DNA of 64,000 nt from Puia dinghuensis (GCF_014642875.1 NZ_BMJC01000001.1:1345335-1409334); one strand, 5' to 3'; positions 50,944 through 59,414 are shown, counted from the stretch's first letter. Numbers and translations are program-made. Notes: generated by a model from the letters alone, not told the origin.

Positions 50944-52022
50944 ATATTATCCCAGCCTACCTTCTCGGCATAAGCGATAAGCCAGGCCGTCACCTCTGTA
51001 TAGGTGACGATACCCTTCGGCTGGCGGTTGGCGCGCAGATAACCGCCATATATCTGCCAGACGCGGCTCTCCAGCGGATTGGCATATTTCCGTAAAAATG
51101 CCCGCAGATCGCGGAAGTCCTGGCGCACCTGTGGATGCAATTGCTTTACAAGCCCCTTTACAAACACCGAATCCCTGTTATACAGCTCCCCTGTAGCATA
51201 CATCCAGAAATCGAAATAAGTGGAATACCGGAAACCAGGGTCGGGGCAATCATGGCCAGACAAATACCCTGCAAAATTCGCTTCGTTCTCCCGGGCATAG
51301 CCCAACTGATGCCCCATCTCGTGGCAGGTGGTATAGGGCTGTGTAAACCCCAGCTGACAGGTGTTTACCTGGGCCTCCCCGGTAAATGGGTTATAATAGC
51401 CACTATAGCCAATATAAAGCCCGATATAGCTGAAGAGGGACGGCTTGATGGAGGAATAGGGATAGCTGAACCGGCTGTCCCTGGCGCTAAGACTGTCATA
51501 AGCGGCAACGGCGCCCGCGAACAGGTACCGGTGACGATCGAGCTTCGGTCTGTCTGTCCGGCCTATGCTATCGAGCTCGTTCAGTTTTAAAACAAGTCTC
51601 GTCGTCAGTTCTTTGAGTTCGTCCGTCGAATAGGGATGCACCTTCAGCTGCAGTTGATAGGCGAGGCCCTTGCGATCGTAGTTCAACCCCCAGAGGCCAT
51701 TGAACAGCACATAGACCCACAGACAGACAAAAAGGGTCTTCCGGGCAAACGAAACAAACCAGGCCCAGCCGGCTTCCCGCCGGATAAATGTCCTGATCGT
51801 TCGCACCAGCGCAACAAATAACCAAACGATCACCGCCAGGTATAAAAGATCGCCAAAGCTAAAAGGCAGCCAGCCGAAAAGGATGCGTTGCAGCCTGGAC
51901 AGGAGCAGATAGACCCCCGTGGAATAATATTTTTCCACAGCCGCAGGGAAGAACGACAACACTTTGATGACGGCTGCAAGCAGCAGCAGGACGATCCAGG
52001 TTATTTTGTGCCGGACGGACAT
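50940..52022 (-). CDS. DUF3810 membrane protein with HExxH motif
   Basis: A 360-aa protein with three N-terminal membrane helices (about 8-28, 52-74, 95-115) and an extracytoplasmic domain that carries HEMGHQLGYARENEANFAGY: two histidines and a following glutamate of a gluzincin metalloprotease. This is the DUF3810 family, common in Bacteroidota and Firmicutes, with no established substrate. Divergent from the carboxylase gene with a 64-bp gap. Confidence 0.88.
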   Translation of the reverse strand: MSVRHKITWIVLLLLAAVIKVLSFFPAAVEKYYSTGVYLLLSRLQRILFGWLPFSFGDLLYLAVIVWLFVALVRTIRTFIRREAGWAWFVSFARKTLFVCLWVYVLFNGLWGLNYDRKGLAYQLQLKVHPYSTDELKELTTRLVLKLNELDSIGRTDRPKLDRHRYLFAGAVAAYDSLSARDSRFSYPYSSIKPSLFSYIGLYIGYSGYYNPFTGEAQVNTCQLGFTQPYTTCHEMGHQLGYARENEANFAGYLSGHDCPDPGFRYSTYFDFWMYATGELYNRDSVFVKGLVKQLHPQVRQDFRDLRAFLRKYANPLESRVWQIYGGYLRANRQPKGIVTYTEVTAWLIAYAEKVGWDNI

Positions 52023-52086
52023 ATGGGCTAAAAATAGGCTAAATATTTACTTCATCCATGTTAAATTGCAAACCAAAGCAAGCCAA

Positions 52087-53724
52087 ATGAAAGCGGAAAC
52101 CCTGGATTTTAACAAGAACGAAGACGCGATGCATCAGGCCTTAAGCCAACTCAAGCAACGACTGGAAAAAATAGCGCTCGGCGGCGGCAAGAAGGCAATA
52201 GAGAAACAAAGAGAAAAAAATAAGCTCACCCCGCGGGAGCGTATCCGGCATCTGGTGGATGAAGGCTCTTCTTTCATCGAACTGGGCGCTTTTGCCGGCT
52301 ACGAGCTTTACGAAGACCAGGGTGGCTGTCCCGCAGGCGGCACGGTAGCCGGCATCGGCTATATCAGCAACCGGCAATGTGTCATCATCGCCAACGACCA
52401 GACGGTAAAGGCCGGCGCCTGGTTCCCCATCACAGGAAAAAAGAACCTGCGCCTGCAGGAGATTGCGATGGAAAATCACTTGCCGGTGGTCTACCTCGTG
52501 GACAGCGCCGGCGTATTCCTTCCCATGCAGGATGAGATCTTCCCCGACAAAGAGCATTTTGGCCGCATCTTTCGCAACAATGCCCGGATGAGCGCCATGG
52601 GCATCACTCAGATAGCCGTCGTCCTGGGGCCATGCGTGGCCGGTGGCGCCTACCTGCCCATCATGAGCGACGAGACGTTGATGGTCGAAGGCAACGGCTC
52701 CATCTACCTGGCCGGCCCCTATCTGGTAAAAGCGGCCATCGGCGAAGACGTCGACGCCGAGACGCTGGGCGGCGCCGTTACCCATACGGAGATCTCGGGC
52801 ATCGCCGACTATAAATTCAAGACGGAGCAGGAATGCCTCGACGAGGTGAAAAAGATCATGAGCCGCCTGGGGTCGCCCGCGGCCCCCATCTTCGATCGGG
52901 TAAAACCTGTCCCTCCCTCCCGGTCGGCCAAAGAACTCTATGGCATCCTCCCCGCCGACGCGACAAAGTCATACGATATGGTCGAGATCATCACCCGCAT
53001 CGTCGACGAGGGCTCCTTCCTTCAGTTCAAAGAAGATTACGGCAAGACCATCCTCTGCGGTTATGCCCGCATCGAAGGCTGGGCGGTGGGCATCGTGGCC
53101 AACCAGCGTAAGATGGTAAAGACCAGGAAAGGCGAAATGCAGATGGGCGGTGTCATCTATAACGATAGTGCCGACAAGGCCGCCCGTTTTATCATGAACT
53201 GCAACCAGAAAAAAATACCCCTCGTGTTCTTGCAGGACGTCACCGGCTTTATGGTAGGCTCCCGCAGCGAACAGGCCGGCATCATCAAGGACGGCGCCAA
53301 AATGGTCAACGCCGTTGCCAACTCGGTCGTCCCCAAGATCACCATCATCATCGGCAATTCCTATGGTGCGGGCAACTACGCCATGTGTGGCAAGGCCTAC
53401 GATCCCCGTTTTATTTATGCCTGGCCGACAGCCCGGATTGCCGTCATGGGCGGCGAACAGGCCGCAAAAACATTACTGCAGATACAGGTGAGTGCGCTGA
53501 AAGCAAAAGGCCAGGAGATCGACCCGGCGGAAGAAAAGCGGCTGCTGGACGAGATCAAGGGACGCTACGACCGCCAGACCTCCCCCTACTACGCTGCCGC
53601 ACGGCTATGGGTGGACGCTATCATCGACCCTGCCGACACCCGCCGCGTCATCGCAGAAGGCCTGAATGCGGCCGCCCACAACACCCAGCTTCCCGAATTC
53701 AAAACAGGCGTCATCCAGGTCTGA
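52087..53724 (+). CDS. Acyl-CoA carboxylase beta subunit (carboxyltransferase)
   Basis: A 545-aa biotin-dependent carboxyltransferase, start at 52087 (MKAETLDFNKNEDAMHQALS). It moves CO2 from carboxybiotin to an acyl-CoA. Both crotonase-like halves are present: VYLVDSAGVFLPMQDE with GPCVAGGAYLPIMSD, and LVFLQDVTGFMVGSRSE with GNSYGAGNYAMCGKAYDP followed by WPTARIAVMGGEQAA. The pattern GGAVTHTEISGIADY and the length best fit methylcrotonyl-CoA-type enzymes (leucine degradation), but propionyl- or geranyl-CoA types cannot be excluded. No biotin carboxylase subunit is adjacent. Confidence 0.93.
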   Translation: MKAETLDFNKNEDAMHQALSQLKQRLEKIALGGGKKAIEKQREKNKLTPRERIRHLVDEGSSFIELGAFAGYELYEDQGGCPAGGTVAGIGYISNRQCVIIANDQTVKAGAWFPITGKKNLRLQEIAMENHLPVVYLVDSAGVFLPMQDEIFPDKEHFGRIFRNNARMSAMGITQIAVVLGPCVAGGAYLPIMSDETLMVEGNGSIYLAGPYLVKAAIGEDVDAETLGGAVTHTEISGIADYKFKTEQECLDEVKKIMSRLGSPAAPIFDRVKPVPPSRSAKELYGILPADATKSYDMVEIITRIVDEGSFLQFKEDYGKTILCGYARIEGWAVGIVANQRKMVKTRKGEMQMGGVIYNDSADKAARFIMNCNQKKIPLVFLQDVTGFMVGSRSEQAGIIKDGAKMVNAVANSVVPKITIIIGNSYGAGNYAMCGKAYDPRFIYAWPTARIAVMGGEQAAKTLLQIQVSALKAKGQEIDPAEEKRLLDEIKGRYDRQTSPYYAAARLWVDAIIDPADTRRVIAEGLNAAAHNTQLPEFKTGVIQV

Positions 53725-53806
53725 TGTCCCGGCCGCCAAACCTTCACCCGCAAGTCCGATCTCGCCCCACGCCTACCCGCGGTCTCCCAAGCTCGCCTGT
53801 ATACCC

Positions 53807-53814
53807 TATATTTG
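53807..53814 (+). promoter_or_regulatory. -7 element directly before rnhA
   Basis: TATATTTG is an exact TAnnTTTG match ending 5 nt before the ATG at 53820, predicting a leader of only one or two nucleotides. Confidence 0.5.
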
Positions 53815-53819
53815 TTCCC

Positions 53820-54293
53820 ATGAATAACCAGCTGATCATGTATACGGATGGCTCATCACGGGGCAACCCTGGCCCCGGCGGCTATGGCACCATTCTCTTC
53901 TGGGGCGATCACCGGAAAGAGCTCTCCCACGGCTACCGTTATACTACCAACAACCGGATGGAACTGATGGCCGTCATCGCCGGCCTGGAAGCGCTGAAAA
54001 GAGAAGGACTCACCATCACCATCTATTCGGACAGCCAGTATGTCGTCAAAGCATGGGAGCAAGGCTGGCTCAAAAACTGGATCGCCACCGATTTCAAAGG
54101 CGGCAAAAAGAACAAGGACCTCTGGCTGCACTTCCACGAACTGGCAAAAAAGAATACCCTTCGCTTCGTATGGGTAAGAGGCCACGCCGACAACCCCCAC
54201 AACAACCGCTGCGATGAATTAGCTACGGCTGCAGCTGACGGTAAGTCTCTCGATGTGGATAAAGTTTTCGAAGCCGAATCCGACCGGTCATAA
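53820..54293 (+). CDS. rnhA: Ribonuclease HI
   Basis: A 157-aa enzyme that cuts RNA in RNA-DNA hybrids during replication and R-loop removal. The four acidic catalytic residues are D10 (MYTDGSSRGNPGPGG), E48 (RMELMAV), D71 (YSDSQYV) and D132 (RCDELA), with H122 in WVRGHADNP. It includes the basic protrusion (FKGGKKNKDLW) of E. coli-type RNase HI. The 3' end overlaps the convergent manA gene by 6 bp. Confidence 0.96.
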   Translation: MNNQLIMYTDGSSRGNPGPGGYGTILFWGDHRKELSHGYRYTTNNRMELMAVIAGLEALKREGLTITIYSDSQYVVKAWEQGWLKNWIATDFKGGKKNKDLWLHFHELAKKNTLRFVWVRGHADNPHNNRCDELATAAADGKSLDVDKVFEAESDRS

Positions 54294-55502
54294 CGCCCCC
54301 GCCGGCACGGCCGCCCGATAGACAACCGCATCTTCCTGCGCATTGAGCTCGAACTTCGCCTGGTGAAAAGCAACAAACGCCTCCCCGGCCTTCCGGCTGT
54401 AAGGCTCCATGCCCGGCTCGACAACCCCCACCTTCCCTTCCAGCACGATAAAGATCTCCGCCGAATGCGTCCTGATCGTCAGCAATTCCCCCTTCAACAG
54501 GCTGATCTTGCTAAGCTCGAAATCCGGCGCCGGCGTCCGAAATACGGCAATCCGCCCTGCGCCATAGTCCTCCGGCACAATACGCGGACGAGTCGCCTCG
54601 AACCGGACATGCTTCAGCAGTTCGGGGACATCCACATGCTTTGGCGTCAGCCCGCCCCTCAGCACATTGTCCGAATTGGCCATCAGCTCGACATTCTGCC
54701 CCTCCAGGTAGGCATGCGGCACGCCCGCATCCTGGAAGATCGCTTCCCCGGGATGGAGATTCAGCAGATTGAAAAAATAAATGGAAAATATGCCCCGGTC
54801 TATCTTCCCCGGTTGATTATAGGTCAACGCGGCCCGCGCGGCCCAGAAATGCTCTTCATGTTTCTTCGATTGCCCTTCCTTATAAGGCGGGAGTATGCGA
54901 TGAAGTACGGGCTCCAGCACCCGGTTCACCTCCGCCTGCGGCATCTCCATCACCTCCTTATACAATCCCTGGTAACCCTTTTGCTCGAACACCGGCGCCA
55001 GAAAACTCAATTCAGGCGTGCCTTCGAGCGTTTCTATCAGGTCATCTTCCGGCTTGAACCCATGCAAAAGCCAAAATTCACTCAGGGCCACCATCAGCTC
55101 CGGCTTATGATTATCATCTTTATAATTACGCTCCGGTGCATTCAGCGCAACGCCTTTTTCATTTTCAGCGGCGAATTCCAGCTCCGCATTCCGCTTTGTC
55201 GGATGCACCTGGATGGACAGCATATCCTTTACATCCAATATCTTCAACAGATAGGGCAATCTGCCAAAACGCCCTGCCGTATAGGCGCCAAGGGTGCCCT
55301 GCGGGTCCTTCCGGATATAGTCGTTCAACGCCATTCCCTCCAGCTCCGCAGGTGCATTATCGTGAGCCCCCATCCAGTACTCGGCAAAAGGCTGGCCCTC
55401 CGGATTGGGTATACGCAACAACTGCGGCAAATAAGCAGTGCCCCCCCACGCATAGTGCTGAATTTTCCCCTGTAACTTGAAAACTTTCTGATCCTGTTTC
55501 AT
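54288..55502 (-). CDS. manA: Mannose-6-phosphate isomerase, class I
   Basis: A 404-aa zinc enzyme that interconverts mannose 6-phosphate and fructose 6-phosphate. Start at 55502 (MKQDQKVFKLQGKIQHYAWG). Zinc ligands are in SIQVHPTKRNAE and NYKDDNHKPELMVAL, with GVPHAYLEGQNVELMANSDN and the LRGGLTPKHVD motif characteristic of type I enzymes. It links mannose from glycan degradation or GDP-mannose synthesis to glycolysis. Divergent from yraN with a 29-bp gap. Confidence 0.95.
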   Translation of the reverse strand: MKQDQKVFKLQGKIQHYAWGGTAYLPQLLRIPNPEGQPFAEYWMGAHDNAPAELEGMALNDYIRKDPQGTLGAYTAGRFGRLPYLLKILDVKDMLSIQVHPTKRNAELEFAAENEKGVALNAPERNYKDDNHKPELMVALSEFWLLHGFKPEDDLIETLEGTPELSFLAPVFEQKGYQGLYKEVMEMPQAEVNRVLEPVLHRILPPYKEGQSKKHEEHFWAARAALTYNQPGKIDRGIFSIYFFNLLNLHPGEAIFQDAGVPHAYLEGQNVELMANSDNVLRGGLTPKHVDVPELLKHVRFEATRPRIVPEDYGAGRIAVFRTPAPDFELSKISLLKGELLTIRTHSAEIFIVLEGKVGVVEPGMEPYSRKAGEAFVAFHQAKFELNAQEDAVVYRAAVPAGAL

Positions 55503-55531
55503 GTTGTAAACATAAATAAAAAACCCGCACA

Positions 55532-55888
55532 ATGCCGTCGAATACCGAAATTGGCTCGAGAGGGGAAATGCTGGCGGCCCAATGGCTGACCAAACAGGGT
55601 TTCGACATTTTAAAACGAAATTTCCGCCATGGCCGTTATGAAGTGGATATCATCGCCGGCCGCAACGCTATCCTTCATTTCATCGAAGTCAAATCTCGCC
55701 GTTCGATAACATACGGTCATCCCGAAGAAAGCATAAGCCGGAAAAAACTGGAACACATCCTGCAGGGCGCCGCAGGCTGGCTTTGCCAATGGCCGGGATA
55801 CCGGCGGGTGCAATACGATGTTCTTGCTATCACTATCCGCAACGGCGCGCCGCCGGAATATGCATTTTTCGAAGACGTCTATTTATGA
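55532..55888 (+). CDS. YraN/UPF0102 family endonuclease-like protein
   Basis: A 118-aa protein with the restriction-endonuclease-like UPF0102 fold: GSRGEMLAAQWLTKQGFDIL (active-site Glu), RYEVDIIAG (Asp) and LHFIEVKSRR (E-x-K). Members resemble Holliday-junction resolvases and probably act in DNA repair or uptake. Its end overlaps the convergent YkgJ-family gene by 10 bp. Confidence 0.92.
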   Translation: MPSNTEIGSRGEMLAAQWLTKQGFDILKRNFRHGRYEVDIIAGRNAILHFIEVKSRRSITYGHPEESISRKKLEHILQGAAGWLCQWPGYRRVQYDVLAITIRNGAPPEYAFFEDVYL

Positions 55889-56388
55889 CCATTGAGCTTC
55901 TCCATCACGGTCTCCACCAACCGGTAGGTCGCCGGACAATATTCAATATTCTGTTTATACATGTGCATATAGTCGGAATTCATCCGCTTTTTGACATGAT
56001 GCGGGAAGCCCGCGCAGTCACGGGGCCTGACGGCATAGATGGAGCACATATTGGTCTTAAGATCGAGAAACTGGCAGGGCTGTTTTACATTCATCCAATC
56101 CCCGGTCTTGTCCTTATATAGCCATTTCTCCCGGAAAGCCTTAGGCGTCATCCCTAGATGCGCGGATATCCGGCGGATATCTTCCGGTGTATAGGTAGGG
56201 GACATTGTCTTACAGCAATTGGCACAATCCAGGCAGTCGGTGCGCTCCCAAACTTCCTTGTTCGCCTCGACCTCGAGGGCATGAAAACCCTTCGGCCTCT
56301 TCTTCTCCAACTTGCTCAGGAAATTCTTCATACGTCTCTTGTTATGAAGAACGATCTGTCGAAAACTACGCAAATTAACTGTCGCCAT
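55879..56388 (-). CDS. YkgJ-family cysteine cluster protein
   Basis: A 169-aa protein, start at 56388 (MATVNLRSFRQIVLHNKRRM). Eight or so conserved cysteines occur in CLDCANCCKTMSP, PCQFLDLKTNMCSIYAVRPRDCAGFP and NIEYCPAT, the pattern of the YkgJ (CxxCxxxCC) family, which is thought to bind a zinc or iron-sulfur cluster. Function is not established. A -7 element lies just upstream. Confidence 0.88.
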   Translation of the reverse strand: MATVNLRSFRQIVLHNKRRMKNFLSKLEKKRPKGFHALEVEANKEVWERTDCLDCANCCKTMSPTYTPEDIRRISAHLGMTPKAFREKWLYKDKTGDWMNVKQPCQFLDLKTNMCSIYAVRPRDCAGFPHHVKKRMNSDYMHMYKQNIEYCPATYRLVETVMEKLNGHK

Positions 56389-56394
56389 AGGACA

Positions 56395-56402
56395 CAAATA
56401 TA
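56395..56402 (-). promoter_or_regulatory. -7 element directly before the YkgJ-family gene
   Basis: TATATTTG on the minus strand matches TAnnTTTG exactly, 6 nt before the start codon at 56388, again predicting a nearly leaderless mRNA. Confidence 0.5.
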
Positions 56403-56414
56403 GGATTCTCCTAA

Positions 56415-56502
56415 CAAAAACGGACCGGAGGTCCGTTGGCCGAAGGCCCGACATTAGCTCTTTGCGGGAGATGCGCTATTTTTCCGGCAGCGCATCTCCC
56501 GC
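56415..56502 (-). other. Three consecutive hairpins, last one terminator-like
   Basis: Reading the minus strand from 56502: a perfect 14-bp stem (GCGGGAGATGCGCT, arms 56489-56502 and 56464-56477, 11-nt loop), then a short GGCC-TTC-GGCC stem, then AACGGACC/GGTCCGTT (56430-56437 and 56419-56426, loop TCC) followed by TTTG, an intrinsic-terminator form. It could be a small structured RNA or transcription barrier between xerD and the YkgJ-family gene. No promoter for it was found. Confidence 0.45.
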
Positions 56503-56521
56503 AATTCTTTATCTTCGACAC

Positions 56522-57424
56522 ATGTGGGAGCCCTATAAAAAAGGCTATAAAGCCTGGCTGCAGCTCGAACGATCGCTGTCGGACAACTCCGTCGAAGCCT
56601 ATCTCCGCGATATCGACCGGCTCACCCAGTACCTCCAGTCCACCGGCGCCCTGAAGACCCCGGATGCGGTGGAATTGAGCGACCTCCAGCAGTTTGTCCA
56701 ATGGATAGCCGATCTGGGGCTCAATGCCGCCTCCCAGGCCCGCATTCTCTCCGGCATCCGCTCCTTTTATAAATATTGTTTCATCGAGCAGATCGTCCGC
56801 AAAGATCCTACCGCCCTGCTGGAATCGCCCAAACTAAAAAGAGCCCTCCCGGACGTCCTCAGCTTCGACGAGATAGAGTCCATCATCAGCCGCATCGATC
56901 TCAGCAAACCGGAAGGCGGTCGCAACAAAGCCATCCTGGAGACGATGTACAGCTGCGGACTTCGCGTCAGTGAAGTGGTCAATCTCCGCATCTCCTGCCT
57001 CTATCTCGATGCAGGCTACATCCGCGTCATCGGAAAAGGAGATAAAGAACGACTGGTTCCCATCGGGGAAGCGGCGGTAAAATATATCCGCATCTACCAA
57101 CAAGAGATCCGCACCCACATCGCGGTAAAACCTGGCAACGAAGACATCCTCTTCCTCAACCGCCGGGGCAGCAAACTTACGCGTGTCATGATCTTCCTTT
57201 TCCTTCGTGACCTCGCCCACCAGGCCGGGATCACCAAGAACATCTCCCCCCATACTTTCCGTCATTCTTTCGCCACCCACCTCGTTGAAGGAGGTGCCGA
57301 CCTGCGCGCAGTCCAGGAAATGCTGGGTCACGAAAGCATTACTACAACCGAGATCTATACCCACCTCGACCGCGAATACCTCCGGGAGACCCTCCATCGT
57401 TACCATCCCGCCTTCCGCCACTGA
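56522..57424 (+). CDS. xerD: Site-specific tyrosine recombinase, XerD type
   Basis: A 300-aa recombinase, start at 56522 (MWEPYKKGYKAWLQLERSLS). The N-terminal SAM-like core-binding domain spans residues 1-95; the catalytic domain has R148 (SCGLRVSEV), K172 (GKGDKERLVP), H244 and R247 (SPHTFRHSFATHL), H270 (LGHESITTT) and nucleophile Y279. Length and sequence fit the chromosomal XerD that resolves dimers at dif. It is far from the mobilization genes and is probably not their integrase. Confidence 0.88.
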   Translation: MWEPYKKGYKAWLQLERSLSDNSVEAYLRDIDRLTQYLQSTGALKTPDAVELSDLQQFVQWIADLGLNAASQARILSGIRSFYKYCFIEQIVRKDPTALLESPKLKRALPDVLSFDEIESIISRIDLSKPEGGRNKAILETMYSCGLRVSEVVNLRISCLYLDAGYIRVIGKGDKERLVPIGEAAVKYIRIYQQEIRTHIAVKPGNEDILFLNRRGSKLTRVMIFLFLRDLAHQAGITKNISPHTFRHSFATHLVEGGADLRAVQEMLGHESITTTEIYTHLDREYLRETLHRYHPAFRH

Positions 57425-57490
57425 TCGCACCCCCAACCCGCGCCAGGATCGCCCCTACGTTCCCGAAATTTTTCTTACTTTGTCCGGGCA

Positions 57491-58123
57491 TTGGCCTCCT
57501 TCAAGGACATACCATCCCCTGCAGGCGCTTCTGACCCGGACGGCGACCTCGAACTGATCGCCGCTTACCGTCAATCTTCCGACCTGAAAATGGTAGCGCA
57601 ACTTTATCATCGCTACCTGCAGTTGCTTTACGGCGTCTGCCTGAAATACCTCGGAGAACCCGAGACAGCAAAGGACGCAGTCATGGATATCTTCGAAGAG
57701 CTGGCCCAAAAACTGCTCAAACACGAGGTCGGGAATTTCAGGGGCTGGCTATACACTTTAGCTAAGAACCACTGCCTGATGAAGTTACGTTCCGCCGGCA
57801 AGGCAAAGTTCCAATCCTTCGACCCGGAACATATGCAAACGGCCGAAGATTTGCATCTGAAGGACAAGATGGAGCAGGAAGAACAGTTCGAACGCCTCTC
57901 GAAATGTATCGAGACCCTGGTTGCCGACCAGAAGACGGTGATCGAACTCTTCTATCTGCAAAACAAATGTTATAAGGAGATCGAAACAGCCACCGGAATG
58001 GAATGGAATAAAGTTCGTAGCCACATCCAGAACGGCCGCCGGAATCTAAAAAATTGTATGCAACGCCAGGAAACGGGGAAAGACCCTGCCGTGGCCAAGC
58101 CGCCGGAGGCGGCTCGTCCGTAA
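57491..58123 (+). CDS. ECF-type sigma factor (probable TTG start)
   Basis: A 210-aa group 4 sigma factor. Region 2 is at about residues 35-110 (VAQLYHRYLQLLYGVCLKYL, AKDAVMDIFEELAQKLLKHE, RGWLYTLAKNHCLMKLRS); region 4 at about 135-190 (LVADQKTVIELFYLQNKCYK, EIETATGMEWNKVRSHIQNG). The only start codon that keeps region 2 intact is TTG at 57491; the first in-frame ATG would remove its beginning. The tail is Ala/Pro-rich. The downstream gene starts 10 bp later and looks like its membrane regulator, so the two form a sigma/anti-sigma pair. Confidence 0.87.
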   Translation: MASFKDIPSPAGASDPDGDLELIAAYRQSSDLKMVAQLYHRYLQLLYGVCLKYLGEPETAKDAVMDIFEELAQKLLKHEVGNFRGWLYTLAKNHCLMKLRSAGKAKFQSFDPEHMQTAEDLHLKDKMEQEEQFERLSKCIETLVADQKTVIELFYLQNKCYKEIETATGMEWNKVRSHIQNGRRNLKNCMQRQETGKDPAVAKPPEAARP

Positions 58124-58133
58124 GGACAGACAA

Positions 58134-59414
58134 ATGAATAATACAGACAACCATACCAACTCCTGGTCCGATGCGGACATCCGGAAATACGGGAAAGGGG
58201 AGCTCTCTGCCCGGGAAATGCACGAGCTGGAGAAAGCCGCCCTCGAAGATCCCTTCCTGTCGGATGCCCTGGAAGGCCTGGCCGCCACCCCGCACCCTGG
58301 CGAAGACCTAGACGAGCTGCGTGCCCGGCTGGCCACCCGCGTCGAAGAGAAAAAACAACGCTCCCGAATCGGCTGGTTCAGCCGTCCAGCCTTCCGCGTG
58401 GCGGCCGCCATCATTTTGCTGGCAGGACTTTGTTTCACCGCTTATAACCTCCTGCTCAACAGAAAAGAGCCCAGCCCCGCAGCCTCCACAGTAGCAAAAG
58501 CAACAGAAAAGCCGGCCACCGTCCCGCTCCCCCTGCAACCCGCACCCCAACAACAGCCGGCAGCAGTAGCCGACAGCACCAAAGCGCAGGACTTCGTCGC
58601 CGTTGAATCCCATCGACAGGTAAATCACACCAGGAAACCAGCACCCATCACCGTCACCCTCCGATCGACCCCCGCAGCAGACACCGAATTCCTTGCTAAG
58701 GAAGCCGCCGATGCCCAGGAAGCCCCCAAACCCGCCCCGACCATCGCCGCACAGCAGGGCTATTTAAAAAATATGGCTTACAAACAAGCCTACCCCCGTC
58801 TCCTCTTCTCCGGCCGCGTCGTCGACGCCAACGACAAGCCCCTGGCACACGCCTACCTGAATCTAAATGGCAACACCAACACCTTCACAACAACCGATAA
58901 CCGGGGACAATTCAATTTTAAAGTAGTGGCGCGGGACACCACGCAACCGATGACGGTCAGCCTGGAGGGCTACCAGCCAACATCCTTCTCCCTCAGCACA
59001 AGTACCCTAACCAACAATGTTATCCGGCTGCAGGAAGCTAAAAGCTCGATGGACGAAGTGCTGGTCACCGGCTATGGCGCAAAACGAAGGGAAACCCTTA
59101 CGGCAGCGCCTTCCGATAGTGATGAGCGGCTGGACTCCGCATGGCTGAAAGTTTTCCCCGTCATCGGCAGACTCGCCTATGAGCAATACCTCGCCACAGC
59201 CAAAAAAACGCTCTCCGTCGACTCGACCATCCGGGGGACAGAACGCATTTCTTTCCAGGTGGATCAAAAAGGACAGCTGACAGAATTTAAAATAGAACAA
59301 TCACTCTCCCCCGCCCACGATGCCGGCCTCATCCAGCTGATCTCGGGCGGACCCGCCTGGCGATTGCTCCGGGGCAAAAAAGCCCGCGCCATAGTGAGCC
59401 TCTCATTCCCATGA
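58134..59414 (+). CDS. Anti-sigma-like membrane protein with TonB-box-like and TonB C-terminal-like parts
   Basis: A 426-aa protein with unusual architecture. Residues 1-80 are a cytoplasmic anti-sigma-like helical region (DIRKYGKGELSAREMHELEK). One membrane helix is at 87-108. A Pro/Ala/Gln-rich periplasmic linker (110-215) follows, then a carboxypeptidase-regulatory-like beta domain (about 223-290, LLFSGRVVDANDKPLAHAYL). At 306-315 MDEVLVTGYG closely resembles the TonB-box segment of SusC proteins. The last 80 residues (ISFQVDQKGQLTEFKIEQSL, DAGLIQLISGGPAWR) look like a TonB C-terminal domain. This could let the protein feel TonB-dependent transport and release the upstream sigma factor. 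Confidence 0.75.
   Translation: MNNTDNHTNSWSDADIRKYGKGELSAREMHELEKAALEDPFLSDALEGLAATPHPGEDLDELRARLATRVEEKKQRSRIGWFSRPAFRVAAAIILLAGLCFTAYNLLLNRKEPSPAASTVAKATEKPATVPLPLQPAPQQQPAAVADSTKAQDFVAVESHRQVNHTRKPAPITVTLRSTPAADTEFLAKEAADAQEAPKPAPTIAAQQGYLKNMAYKQAYPRLLFSGRVVDANDKPLAHAYLNLNGNTNTFTTTDNRGQFNFKVVARDTTQPMTVSLEGYQPTSFSLSTSTLTNNVIRLQEAKSSMDEVLVTGYGAKRRETLTAAPSDSDERLDSAWLKVFPVIGRLAYEQYLATAKKTLSVDSTIRGTERISFQVDQKGQLTEFKIEQSLSPAHDAGLIQLISGGPAWRLLRGKKARAIVSLSFP

Noticed and set aside
54363-55475. Antisense frame of 370 codons opposite manA
   Set aside because: manA shows all family motifs in the other strand; the antisense protein is Arg/His/Gln-rich and domain-free.
56522-57424. XerD-type recombinase as the integrase of the mobilization module
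   Set aside because: It lies 34 kb away among housekeeping genes and has the length and motifs of a chromosomal XerD. Nothing connects it to the mob genes.
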